A stretch of DNA of 7,241 nucleotides from Bacillota bacterium (GCA_012510325.1 JAAZIG010000176.1:1-7241); one strand, 5' to 3'; counted from the stretch's first letter, positions 1 through 5,859 are shown. Notes: generated from the sequence alone by a model not told the origin. Made by a program: numbers and translations.

Positions 1-239
1 TCCGGCAGCGCTGCGCCCAGCTCTGCCGCATGGTGGCGGTAGTTCAACCCCACGCAGACCACCTTGCCCGGCTCGCAGGGCGCCAGCAGTTTCACCGCTT
101 TCTTCTCGAAAACCCGGCCGGTCTTCCGGAAAGCAGCCTCCTGCCAGTCCCCCTCCGGGGCGCTCACCTCGCGGATGACTGCTCCATCTGCTCTGCCGTA
201 ACAGGGCACCCCCTCATTTAAAAAGCGAACCAGCTGCAT
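1..239 (-). CDS. FAH-family hydrolase/isomerase, N-terminal part (runs off left edge)
   Basis: The complement of 239 down to 1 is open from an ATG and gives 79 residues with no stop. It begins MQLVRFLNEG, and residues 59-72 contain the run KVVCVGLNYRHHAAE. That run is the entry signature of the fumarylacetoacetate hydrolase (FAH) fold, normally written as K-V-x-C-V-G-x-N-Y-x-x-H-A. Members are soluble metal-dependent enzymes of about 200-300 residues that cleave, decarboxylate or isomerise 2-oxo or 2-hydroxy acid compounds, so roughly a quarter to a third is visible. The acidic metal ligands lie further downstream and are not seen, so neither activity nor exact substrate can be given. The ATG at 239 is supported by an AGGGGGTG ribosome binding site 8 bases upstream and a promoter-like -35/-10 pair. 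The gene is divergent from the WYL regulator. Recognition of the fold is firm; the subfamily is open. Confidence 0.87.
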   Translation of the reverse strand, partial: MQLVRFLNEGVPCYGRADGAVIREVSAPEGDWQEAAFRKTGRVFEKKAVKLLAPCEPGKVVCVGLNYRHHAAELGAALP

Positions 240-267
240 CGCCCTGACACCCCCTGCTGTTAACCTG

Positions 268-296
268 ATTATCTGCTGTGCACTTCCTTGTTTCAC
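268..296 (-). promoter_or_regulatory. Putative promoter of the FAH-family gene
   Basis: On the minus strand GTGAAA (296-291, 4 of 6 matches to TTGACA) is followed after exactly 17 bases by GATAAT (273-268, 5 of 6 matches to TATAAT). Transcription would start near 260, leaving a leader of about 20 bases that includes the AGGGGGTG ribosome binding site at 255-248. Position and spacing fit well, but no activity evidence is available from sequence alone. Confidence 0.5.
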
Positions 297-298
297 CG

Positions 299-312
299 CC
301 GGTCGGGACCGG
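299..312. repeat. Small perfect hairpin in the divergent intergenic region
   Basis: CCGGT (299-303) and ACCGG (308-312) form a perfect 5-bp stem around the loop CGGG. It lies just upstream of the -35 box of the FAH promoter, between the two divergent genes. No T-run follows on either strand, so it is not a terminator. It could be an operator half-site pair or chance in GC-rich sequence. Confidence 0.3.
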
Positions 313-444
313 AATTACAGCTCACTATTCGCGGCAAGACAAGCCTTCTCCTGCCACCGAGCACCGCAAACCGGCAGCGGCCAATCCCTCGGGGGCCTCT
401 GCAAAATAGATTCAAAGCACCCCCAAAAGATATCTTCCTTCAAA

Positions 445-455
445 TATGATATAAT
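445..455 (+). promoter_or_regulatory. Extended -10 promoter of the WYL regulator gene
   Basis: TATGATATAAT matches the Gram-positive extended -10 consensus TRTGnTATAAT at every position, with the hexamer TATAAT at 450-455. No good -35 box stands at 16-18 bases upstream, which is usual for extended -10 promoters. Transcription would start near 462 and give a leader of about 50 bases before the TTG start at 512. It sits in an AT-rich island within otherwise GC-rich sequence. Confidence 0.65.
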
Positions 456-495
456 TTTACAACTAGTGAGAAGAGTCGCAGAATACTCCGTGGTG

Positions 496-503
496 AAAGG
501 CGG
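496..503 (+). promoter_or_regulatory. Ribosome binding site that fixes the TTG start of the WYL gene
   Basis: AAAGGCGG ends 8 bases before the TTG at 512. The stop codon TGA at 494-496 is in the same frame and immediately precedes this site, so the TTG is the first possible start with a usable Shine-Dalgarno sequence. Confidence 0.55.
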
Positions 504-511
504 CGTCCATC

Positions 512-1615
512 TTGTCACGTTACCCCCGCACCGGCACTCAGCCGGAAACGCTGGTCAATGTACTGATCACCGTTATTCAGAAAACCCCGTCAGGGGGCGC
601 CACCATCGAGGATCTGCAAGACGCTTACGCAGAGATCAATGACCGGCGTCCTTCCGATAGAACCATCTACCGCCTGATCAGGCGGCTCAACCTCTATTTT
701 GATCCTCTCTGCTACGGCGAAGAGCCGGAGCCCGGCGAAAGAGGCTCCGCCGATGCTGCTACAGAGGAACCCCTTGTCGGCGAAAAAGCGATCTGCGGCC
801 AAAGGCGCGGCCGCAAGACCTACTATCTGTTTCGTCGCGAAGAAAACAACCTGCCCTCCGGCGCTCACGATACAACGATGCTCTTGTTGAGCCTCTATCC
901 CCAACTCCGCGGAGCGATGAAAAGCAGCATCAAGGCTGCCATGCAGCGCATCTTTCAAAATACGCTTTCCGGGCTAAGCGCTTTCGTCGGCATCTTGAGC
1001 GAGCTGGAGCAGATGGTTCACGTCTCCGGACCCTGCCCCGCTGATCCGGAGATCAGTGAAGCCTTGATCAAGGAGATCCTGCGGGCCATCCGCGAGCACA
1101 AGAGAGTGCGCCTCTCTTACCTGCGCACCTACGACGGCACCGTCACCGAAAGGGTCGTCGAGCCCCACGGCCTGCTCTGCCGCATCAACAACTGGTACTT
1201 TACCGGCCTCTGTACAAAGCGGCAGCAAAGAAGGGTATTTTTGCTGCTCAACATTAAAGAGCTGACCGTGATTGAAGACAGCTTTTACCGTATGCCTTAC
1301 GGATTTTCCCTGAAAGAAGCCTACAGGGATGTCTGGGGGACCTGGACCGAAGACGGCCCTTGCGATCTGGAAACGGTGCGCCTGAGAGTGAAAGCCGGCC
1401 TGGCGGAGCGCTTCCGGCACCAGCTCTTCCATGAAAGCCAGCAGAACAGGGATCTTCCCGACGGAAGTCTGGAGATCTCCTTCCGGCTTACCGCTGCCCA
1501 GGAGATGCTCTCCTGGCTGATGAGCCTGGGCAGCGCTATCGAAGTCCTTGAGCCGGCCTGGCTGCGGGAAGAGCTGATCGAAAGCCTGCAGGAGACGATG
1601 CGGTATTATCTGTAA
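512..1615 (+). CDS. WYL-domain transcriptional regulator (HTH + WYL + WCX)
   Basis: A 367-residue predicted DNA-binding regulator. Residues about 12-62 form the N-terminal winged helix-turn-helix, with DRTIYRLIRRL (49-59) as recognition helix. Residues about 66-100 are a charged insertion before the wing, which resumes at GRKTYYLF (100-107). The WYL domain spans about 185-265; its namesake motif is W228-Y229-F230 in NNWYFTGLC, followed by basic residues R240-R241 near the ligand groove. About 287-365 is the WCX C-terminal domain, with the characteristic segment LGSAIEVLEPAWLREEL. The family binds nucleic acid or nucleotide ligands and controls DNA-repair or defence genes (PafBC, BrxR and CapW are relatives), usually as a dimer. 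The start is a TTG: an in-frame TGA at 494-496 excludes anything earlier, and AAAGGCGG (496-503) lies 8 bases upstream. Whether it controls the FAH gene, itself, or genes further right cannot be read from sequence. Confidence 0.9.
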   Translation: MSRYPRTGTQPETLVNVLITVIQKTPSGGATIEDLQDAYAEINDRRPSDRTIYRLIRRLNLYFDPLCYGEEPEPGERGSADAATEEPLVGEKAICGQRRGRKTYYLFRREENNLPSGAHDTTMLLLSLYPQLRGAMKSSIKAAMQRIFQNTLSGLSAFVGILSELEQMVHVSGPCPADPEISEALIKEILRAIREHKRVRLSYLRTYDGTVTERVVEPHGLLCRINNWYFTGLCTKRQQRRVFLLLNIKELTVIEDSFYRMPYGFSLKEAYRDVWGTWTEDGPCDLETVRLRVKAGLAERFRHQLFHESQQNRDLPDGSLEISFRLTAAQEMLSWLMSLGSAIEVLEPAWLREELIESLQETMRYYL

Positions 1616-1655
1616 AATAGCAACATCAATCTACTCAATTCCTTCAAAATAGCAA
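1614..1655 (+). repeat. 10-base direct repeat at the end of the WYL gene
   Basis: AAAATAGCAA occurs at 1614-1623, overlapping the final bases of the WYL stop codon, and again at 1646-1655, a period of 32 bases. The second copy is also the left arm of a perfect inverted repeat with 1703-1711. It may be an insertion scar, a binding site, or chance in AT-rich DNA. Confidence 0.4.
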
Positions 1656-1711
1656 AAATATTCCGAGAAAAATATGGGTCTGTCAATATCATGTCACAGC
1701 GGTTTGCTATT
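1648..1711. repeat. Perfect 9-base inverted repeat
   Basis: AATAGCAAA (1648-1656) and TTTGCTATT (1703-1711) are exact reverse complements separated by 46 bases. The same core, AATAGCAA, occurs a third time at 1616-1623. There is no T-run after the right arm, so a terminator reading is not supported. Confidence 0.45.
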
Positions 1712-1839
1712 GTGTTTCTATGGGGCTTCCAATCTTGTCATTTTTCGGGGAGAACCTCGGTTTCTGCTCATCTTATCTTAAAGGTGGGCTCGGACTTTTT
1801 TGTTTTTGCAGTCATAGCAGATCTGGTCTTTGCCCTTGT

Positions 1840-1876
1840 CAGCATGAGGGAAAGCCGTTCCACCGCTGTCATGCTG
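1840..1876. repeat. Perfect 8-base inverted repeat
   Basis: CAGCATGA (1840-1847) and TCATGCTG (1869-1876) are exact reverse complements with a 21-base spacer. Both arms are followed by GGG, so the sites also resemble each other directly (GTCAGCATGAGGG and GTCATGCTGAGGG). Role unknown; a regulator operator or a remnant of mobile DNA are the options. Confidence 0.4.
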
Positions 1877-1900
1877 AGGGGGAAGCCCACAGGATCTAAG

Positions 1901-1932
1901 CGTTTACTGATTTTTTGCGTATTTGGTAAACG
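1901..1932. repeat. Perfect 7-base inverted repeat upstream of the lipoprotein operon
   Basis: CGTTTAC (1901-1907) and GTAAACG (1926-1932) pair perfectly, with a further T-G wobble inside, around a T-rich loop. The repeat ends 64 bases before the lipoprotein ATG at 1997. Its position fits an operator or leader hairpin for that gene, but no clear -35/-10 pair was found around it. Confidence 0.4.
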
Positions 1933-1996
1933 TACGAATTCTACTCTGAACCGGGTCGGGTTTGCTTCTAATCAAATTACAAAGAAGGTGTAGAAA

Positions 1997-2602
1997 ATGA
2001 AGTGGATCGCGTTTGTTTTGATTATTTCGTGCTTACTGTTGTTTCCAGGATGTGGTAGTCCGGATCCCGGGCTGGAGGGGGAGGATACTGGTCCTCAAGC
2101 CTCCGGTGAATCTGTAGAGGTTGATAAAGGGCTCTTCGATGTGACCATTACAATGCCTGCCTCGATGGTCGACTCAGAAAATATTGAAGCCACTGTTGCA
2201 GAGGCCAAGGAACAAGGGATCAAAGAAGTAGTCGTAAACGAAGACGGGTCGGTTACTTACAGGATGTCCAAGTCTGTTCACAGTCAGATGATGAAAGATC
2301 TCAAAGAGGGCTTTCATGAAACCGTTGAAGATTATAAGAGCGGCGACGAATTTGCATCGGTCAAGGATATCAAATACAACAAAAATTTAACTTCAATTAC
2401 CCTGATGGTAGAAAAGGAGACATTTGAAAACAGTCTGGACAGTTTTGCTGTTTTTGGCCTGGGTTTCGTGGCCATGTACTACCAGCTATTTGACGGCATC
2501 AAGGCAGACAATATCGCAGTAACTATTGATATCCAGGATTCCGCCACAGGTGAAGTTTTTAAAATCGTAACTTACCCGGACGATTTAGAGACCACCGACT
2601 GA
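1997..2602 (+). CDS. Predicted lipoprotein of unknown function
   Basis: A 201-residue exported protein. Residues 1-18 are a short signal peptide (one Lys, then a hydrophobic core) ending at a lipobox-like FPGC with C19 as the likely lipidated residue. F at -3 and P at -2 are less usual than L-[AS]-[GA]-C, so lipidation is likely rather than certain. An acidic, Gly/Ser-rich linker covers about 20-44. The rest is a soluble alpha/beta domain with an Asp/Glu/Lys-rich surface: a strand at VTITMPASM (49-57), a charged helix at about 61-74, a second helix around SQMMKDLKEGFHETVEDY (96-113), a hydrophobic stretch around FAVFGLGFVAMYYQLF (150-165) and a final strand pair VTIDIQDSATGEVF. Small lipoproteins of this look occur in other Firmicutes, but I cannot assign a named family. 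AGAAGGTG lies 6 bases before the ATG. The next lipoprotein gene starts 41 bases downstream, suggesting co-transcription. Confidence 0.85.
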   Translation: MKWIAFVLIISCLLLFPGCGSPDPGLEGEDTGPQASGESVEVDKGLFDVTITMPASMVDSENIEATVAEAKEQGIKEVVVNEDGSVTYRMSKSVHSQMMKDLKEGFHETVEDYKSGDEFASVKDIKYNKNLTSITLMVEKETFENSLDSFAVFGLGFVAMYYQLFDGIKADNIAVTIDIQDSATGEVFKIVTYPDDLETTD

Positions 2603-2626
2603 TGGAAATCGTCATAAGAAAATGAA

Positions 2627-2633
2627 AAAGGAG
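2627..2633 (+). promoter_or_regulatory. Ribosome binding site supporting the GTG start of the second lipoprotein
   Basis: AAAGGAG is followed after 10 bases by the GTG at 2644. Translation from that GTG begins directly with a Lys-Lys signal peptide, so the site and the protein agree on the start. Confidence 0.7.
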
Positions 2634-2643
2634 TTGGTTAAAA

Positions 2644-3231
2644 GTGAAGAAAGTAGTGCCAATCTTATTAATGGTGTTTCTAATGCTATTGGTGGTGTCA
2701 TGTGAAACCGGGCCGTCAACCGGCAGCGGTACAGAGGTGGTTACTGAAGGTGATAAACAAAAAGCATCTGATTCCACGGATGATGAAGCTGCATTTGGCA
2801 CTAGCCATAACCCTGTTCCCCTTGAAACGGAAGTAAAAGTAGGACCAAATTGGCATATTACATTGCTTGAGATAACCCCGGATGCGTGGTCAATTATTAA
2901 AGAAACAAATCAGTTCAATGACCCGCCGGAAGAAGGATATCAATTTGTTATGGCCAATATTCGGTTTTCTTATGCGGGTGAGGAATCCAATACGCCGTGG
3001 GCTAGTTTAAGTTTAAAATATCTTGGTTCTGATGGCAATACGTATGGTGAAGGTGAATGCGGTGTGTTACCAAAGCCTTATTATGATATAGGGGAGCAAT
3101 TTCCAGGTGCGTCGGCTGAAGGGCATGTTGCCTGGTCGGTTCCCTCCGCTACAGTTGTTGGAGGCAAAATTATTATCGAAGAAACGTTTTCGTTTGAGAG
3201 TACACGTGTATTCTTTGAAGGAGTGCGTTAA
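2644..3231 (+). CDS. Predicted lipoprotein with DUF4352-like immunoglobulin fold
   Basis: A 195-residue lipoprotein with a GTG start. Residues 1-19 form a classic signal peptide (KK, then a run of V, I, L and M) ending at the lipobox VVSC, with C20 as lipidation site. Residues 21-53 are a low-complexity Ser/Thr/Gly/Asp linker, as expected for a tether at the outer face of the membrane. From about 54 the protein reads as an all-beta domain: NPVPLETEVKVGPNWHITL, then EEGYQFVMANIRFSY (97-110), then LSLKYLGSDGNTYG, and near the C-terminus VAWSVPSATVVGGKIIIEE. The order (initial N-P-x-P, a strand with W, then G-x-x-F-V-x-x-x-V/I) resembles the DUF4352 / telomere-binding-like Ig fold of Gram-positive lipoproteins. 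These are generally of unknown function. It is probably transcribed with the lipoprotein gene just upstream. Confidence 0.85.
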   Translation: MKKVVPILLMVFLMLLVVSCETGPSTGSGTEVVTEGDKQKASDSTDDEAAFGTSHNPVPLETEVKVGPNWHITLLEITPDAWSIIKETNQFNDPPEEGYQFVMANIRFSYAGEESNTPWASLSLKYLGSDGNTYGEGECGVLPKPYYDIGEQFPGASAEGHVAWSVPSATVVGGKIIIEETFSFESTRVFFEGVR

Positions 3232-3268
3232 TGACTATGTAGATTTTATTCCATCATCGCCCGTAAGC

Positions 3269-3361
3269 CCCCTCCTCTTGTCAGAGAAGATAGCTTTGGA
3301 AGTCTTTAGCTTCTTGAGGATGCCTGTCTTCAGGCTCCACTCGCGCTCTAGAGAGGAGGGG
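3269..3361 (+). ncRNA. Predicted structured element (three-way junction) upstream of the RDD gene
   Basis: A perfect 10-bp outer stem joins CCCCTCCTCT (3269-3278) to AGAGGAGGGG (3352-3361). Inside it two hairpins abut with no gap. Hairpin A pairs 3281-3288 with 3311-3317 (TCA-g-AGAA with TTCTTGA, one bulged G). Hairpin B pairs 3318-3326 with 3331-3338 (GGA-t-GCCTG with CAGGCTCC, loop TCTT, one bulged T). Together they leave only a 2-base left linker and a 13-base right linker. Such packing is more than expected by chance in a 189-base gap. It could be a leader RNA acting on the RDD gene, whose ribosome binding site lies about 42 bases downstream, an end of an IS200/IS605-like element, or a processing or termination structure. 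No T-run follows, so a simple intrinsic terminator is unlikely. The pairing is visible; the RNA role is inference. Confidence 0.4.
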
Positions 3362-3420
3362 AGGGTGCTCTTTGTGCTTTTGCGGATTAACTGGGTAGTC
3401 TGCAAGGAGGCAAATATTGT

Positions 3421-3915
3421 ATGAACTGTCCGGGGTGTGGAAAAATCATCCAGGGTGGAAGAAGCACCTGTCCCTGGTGCGGAGCCCTTATTACAAACCT
3501 TGATGCGGGTGTGGTTGCCAGCCCGGGCAGAAGATTTGCCGGCCACATTTTAGATATGGCTGTCTGGGCATTTATCTTGATTGTTGTTGTAATGACAATC
3601 GCTGGAGGTTCAGAAGCAGAGGACGGCGGCAAAATATTGATTGGCCTTTTACTGCTTTTGGCTTCCGTTATTTATTATTTCGTTTTGCTCTCCGGGGGCA
3701 AATCGTACGGCAAGTGGCTCCTCGGGATGAGAACGTTTCATATCACCGGCAAACCTGCAGGTTTTTGTATCATGCTGGTACGAGAAACAATTGGCAAGTT
3801 TATCAGCGGTATGGTGTTTTCTTTGGGTTACTTATGGATTCTATGGGATCCAGATCACCAAACCTGGCACGACAAACTTGTCAGTACTGTTGTTATGGTG
3901 CCGAACAGATACTGA
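3421..3915 (+). CDS. Zinc-ribbon and RDD-domain membrane protein
   Basis: A 164-residue integral membrane protein. Residues 1-21 hold a zinc ribbon with C3-x-x-C6 and C17-x-x-C20. The RDD domain follows from about 35, with its conserved Arg (R37-R38) and Asp (D45) in GRRFAGHILDMAVWAF. Three hydrophobic segments lie at about 45-62, 71-91 and 127-142. The signature GKSYGKWLLGMR (93-104) and the closing DPDHQTWHDKLVSTVVV-like strand (143-160) are typical. RDD proteins are small membrane proteins, some implicated in ion exchange or solute transport, most uncharacterised; a double-zinc-knuckle N-terminus on an RDD domain is a known Firmicute layout. AAGGAGG (3404-3410) lies 10 bases before the ATG. 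It follows the two lipoprotein genes after a 189-base structured gap, so shared transcription is possible but not certain. Confidence 0.88.
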   Translation: MNCPGCGKIIQGGRSTCPWCGALITNLDAGVVASPGRRFAGHILDMAVWAFILIVVVMTIAGGSEAEDGGKILIGLLLLLASVIYYFVLLSGGKSYGKWLLGMRTFHITGKPAGFCIMLVRETIGKFISGMVFSLGYLWILWDPDHQTWHDKLVSTVVMVPNRY

Positions 3916-3991
3916 AGTTATCTGAGACTGTAAACTAAGTAAAAGAGATTGCTCCCTATCATTTCAGGTTGTTGGATCTTAGAGGTGGTTT

Positions 3992-5293
3992 ATGTCTAAA
4001 CTTTATGAGATCAGGGATCCGGTTCACGGCTTTATCCAGTTTAGCGATTGGGAAAGGGAGATCATCAACCATCCTTCTTTTCAGCGGTTGAGGCGGATCA
4101 GACAGCTGGGGTTAACCGAAATGGTTTATCCTGGTGCCGTGCACACCCGGTTTGAGCATTCTATCGGAGTGATGTATGTTGCAACAAAAATGTTTGATCA
4201 GATCCTCAAGAGACAAAAAAAGTACCTTGTGAAGCTTTTAAACTACAACGATGATGATTTTGCTAAAGCCAGAACGGTTGTCAGACTGGCAGCCTTACTG
4301 CATGATATTGGACACTCTCCTTTTTCCCATGCTGGTGAGGGCCTTTTGCCCCAGAAAAGGGATACGGAACTGTACAAACATGAGGATTATTCAGCGGCAA
4401 TAACTGAATTCGTATTAGCCGATGTTATTGATAATCATCCGCTTAATCAATATGGGCTTAAGGCCAAAACCGTCGCCGATTTTTTTAAAGGTATTCCTGC
4501 TCTGGGCAGAGAACTTCTAATATGGCGTAGTATAATTACTGGCCAAATTGATGCAGATAGAGCTGACTATTTGCTAAGAGATTCCCATCATATCGGTGTT
4601 GCTTACGGCCGTTTTGATCTCGATCGGATTTTGGTTACCATGAATATTAAAACAGACCCTGAAACAGAAGCTCCAATTTTGGTTGTAAATGAAAGCGGTG
4701 GACATGCAGTTGAGGGGCTAATTTTAGCCCGTTACATGATGTTTACACAGGTTTATTTTCAACATACACGAAGAATTTTTGATTATCACATTACGGAACT
4801 TATGAAATTCCTCCTAAAAAGGAACCGGTGTAAAAATAAAAATAGATCATCTGTGTTTCCTACTCCAGTGAATAAAAAAAATGTGCAATTTTATTTGGGA
4901 TGGTGTGACAGCAGAGTATGGGGGTTGCTAACTCATGGTAAAGGCGGTGACCACGGATCCCGTATTTTAAAAAGAGATCACTACCGCAGGGTTCACGAAA
5001 CACCGGAAATACCAGATGAATCAGATCTTCAAATTGCGGAAGAACTTTTTGATACGTATAAAAAATGCGGAGCTTGTCTGGACAGTGCAGAACAATCTTG
5101 GTACAAGCTGGGGGACGATGACATTCCCATACTTACAAAAGATGATGAAATTATACCTTTGTCCCAATGGTCCAACTTAATTGTTGGGCTGAAACCAATA
5201 AATCAAGTACGGGTCTATGTTGACAGTGAAATTTGGGAAGAGGCAAAGCTTTACAGAGACAAATTGCTTGGTACATCTTGGAGGGGGGATTAG
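3992..5293 (+). CDS. HD-superfamily phosphohydrolase (dGTPase/SAMHD1-like)
   Basis: A 433-residue cytosolic protein. Conserved order: DPVHGFI (9-15); FQRLRRIRQLG (30-40); HTRFEHSIGV (51-60) with metal ligand H56; LLHDIGHSPFSH (102-113) with the H104-D105 doublet; IDADRADYLLRD (186-197) with D189 as the fourth ligand; then the YMMFTQVYFQHTRRIFDYHI region (248-267). All four ligands of the H...HD...D set are present, so it should be catalytically competent, cleaving a phosphoester or the triphosphate of a (deoxy)nucleotide. The true substrate cannot be read off. The C-terminal third (about 275-433) includes a Lys/Arg-rich loop at 276-285 and the segment YLGWCDSRVWGLL. Length equals that of B. 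subtilis YwfO from memory. GAGGTG (3982-3987) precedes the ATG by 4 bases. No promoter was recognised in the 76-base gap upstream. The next gene starts 5 bases after the stop, so the two are almost surely co-translated. Confidence 0.92.
   Translation: MSKLYEIRDPVHGFIQFSDWEREIINHPSFQRLRRIRQLGLTEMVYPGAVHTRFEHSIGVMYVATKMFDQILKRQKKYLVKLLNYNDDDFAKARTVVRLAALLHDIGHSPFSHAGEGLLPQKRDTELYKHEDYSAAITEFVLADVIDNHPLNQYGLKAKTVADFFKGIPALGRELLIWRSIITGQIDADRADYLLRDSHHIGVAYGRFDLDRILVTMNIKTDPETEAPILVVNESGGHAVEGLILARYMMFTQVYFQHTRRIFDYHITELMKFLLKRNRCKNKNRSSVFPTPVNKKNVQFYLGWCDSRVWGLLTHGKGGDHGSRILKRDHYRRVHETPEIPDESDLQIAEELFDTYKKCGACLDSAEQSWYKLGDDDIPILTKDDEIIPLSQWSNLIVGLKPINQVRVYVDSEIWEEAKLYRDKLLGTSWRGD
5280..5288 (+). 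promoter_or_regulatory. Ribosome binding site of the YwgA-like gene, inside the end of the HD gene
   Basis: GGAGGGGGG lies in the last codons of the HD gene and ends 10 bases before the ATG at 5299. It decides that start over the longer in-frame opening at 5233, which would overlap the HD gene by 61 bases and lacks a site of this strength. Confidence 0.7.
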
Positions 5294-5298
5294 ACAAA

Positions 5299-5859
5299 AT
5301 GGGTGCGGGGGGATACCCATGGGCGCGTTATGGGCTGGTGGTTGAGCTGACAGCACGGATGCAGGCTGCCTCACAGCAGTTTGGCAAAACCGCAATGCAA
5401 AAAATGATTTACCTGCTACAGGCTGTTTACGGAGTCGACTGCGGCTATGACTTTAGCTTTTATACCTACGGGCCTTACTGTGTTGATCTGTCCAGAGACT
5501 TAAAGATCATTGAACATCATGGCGGCCTAGAGCTAAATTTTGTTAATTCCGGTACATGGGGCTATTCGATTAAACCCGGAGATAAAAGTTTTCATTTTCG
5601 GGAAAAAGCGGCCAACACCATTCGACAACACAGTGCTAAGTTGGATGCTGTTATTGAGGAATTTGGTAATTATAACGCTAAGGAGCTGGAGCTTCGTTCT
5701 ACCATCATCTATGCTTACCGGGATGCTAAGGAGAACGAGCAACAGCAATCTCGTGATGCTTTTATTGAACTTGTTCATAATCTCAAGCCCAATTTTGGTT
5801 TGGCGCACATTGAAAATGTAATTGCCCACCTGGATGGCAAAGGATTTCTTTGCAGTTAG
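5299..5859 (+). CDS. YwgA-like protein
   Basis: A 186-residue soluble protein related to YwgA of Bacillus. The family signature is KTAMQKMIYLLQ (30-41) followed by YDFSFYTYGPYCVDLSRDLK (50-69), equivalent to the K-K-L-Q-K-x-I-Y and F-x-Y-x-x-Y-G-P-Y-S-x-x-L pattern also found in Panacea/SocA-type domains. A variable beta segment (about 78-100) and two charged C-terminal helices (about 101-145 and 150-182) follow. No catalytic residues or membrane segments are visible. YwgA itself has no proven function to my knowledge; Panacea-type domains act as antitoxins or proteolysis adaptors, and the fold similarity suggests a protein-binding role rather than enzymatic activity. The ATG at 5299 is chosen because GGAGGGGGG precedes it and because it lies 5 bases after the HD stop. 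In B. subtilis a YwgA gene also adjoins an HD gene (ywfO). The helicase gene begins 47 bases downstream. Confidence 0.8.
   Translation: MGAGGYPWARYGLVVELTARMQAASQQFGKTAMQKMIYLLQAVYGVDCGYDFSFYTYGPYCVDLSRDLKIIEHHGGLELNFVNSGTWGYSIKPGDKSFHFREKAANTIRQHSAKLDAVIEEFGNYNAKELELRSTIIYAYRDAKENEQQQSRDAFIELVHNLKPNFGLAHIENVIAHLDGKGFLCS

Larger units (their letters stand above)
1616..1996. other. 381-base stretch without a convincing gene; possible decayed mobile DNA
   Basis: No reading frame here looks like a real protein. An open frame at 1691-1993 on the plus strand has no ribosome binding site and a composition unlike a folded domain. On the minus strand, fragments such as ADKGKDQICYDCKNKKVRA (around 1850-1780) are interrupted by stops. 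The stretch is AT-rich and holds three perfect inverted repeats and a 10-base direct repeat, listed separately. The sequence GGGTCTGTCAATATC from 1676 has the general look of an insertion-sequence end, but no matching opposite end was found. A relic of a transposable element is possible and unproven. The last 14 bases contain the ribosome binding site of the next gene. Confidence 0.45.

Noticed and set aside
315..518. 67-residue minus-strand open frame in the divergent intergenic region
   Set aside because: It runs antisense through the WYL promoter and start, has no plausible ribosome binding site and no domain-like composition.
1658..1686. Outward minus-strand promoter with perfect TTGACA (complement of 1681-1686)
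   Set aside because: The best -10 candidates at 16-18 bases match only 3-4 of 6 positions, and it would transcribe antisense into the WYL gene.
1691..1993. 100-residue open frame on the plus strand before the first lipoprotein
   Set aside because: No ribosome binding site, no recognisable domain, and it overlaps inverted repeats and the leader of the lipoprotein gene. Listed as non-coding.
3269..3361. Rho-independent terminator after the DUF4352-like gene
   Set aside because: The closing stem encloses 73 bases with two hairpins and no T-run follows the right arm, so a standard intrinsic terminator does not fit.
3235..3632. Minus-strand open frames of 103 and 81 residues overlapping the RDD gene
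   Set aside because: They are antisense to the well-supported zinc-ribbon/RDD gene and to the structured gap; their sequence is not protein-like.
5233..5298. Longer N-terminus for the YwgA-like protein starting at 5233
   Set aside because: It would overlap the HD gene by 61 bases and lacks a strong ribosome binding site, while ATG 5299 has GGAGGGGGG at suitable distance and matches the family's start better.
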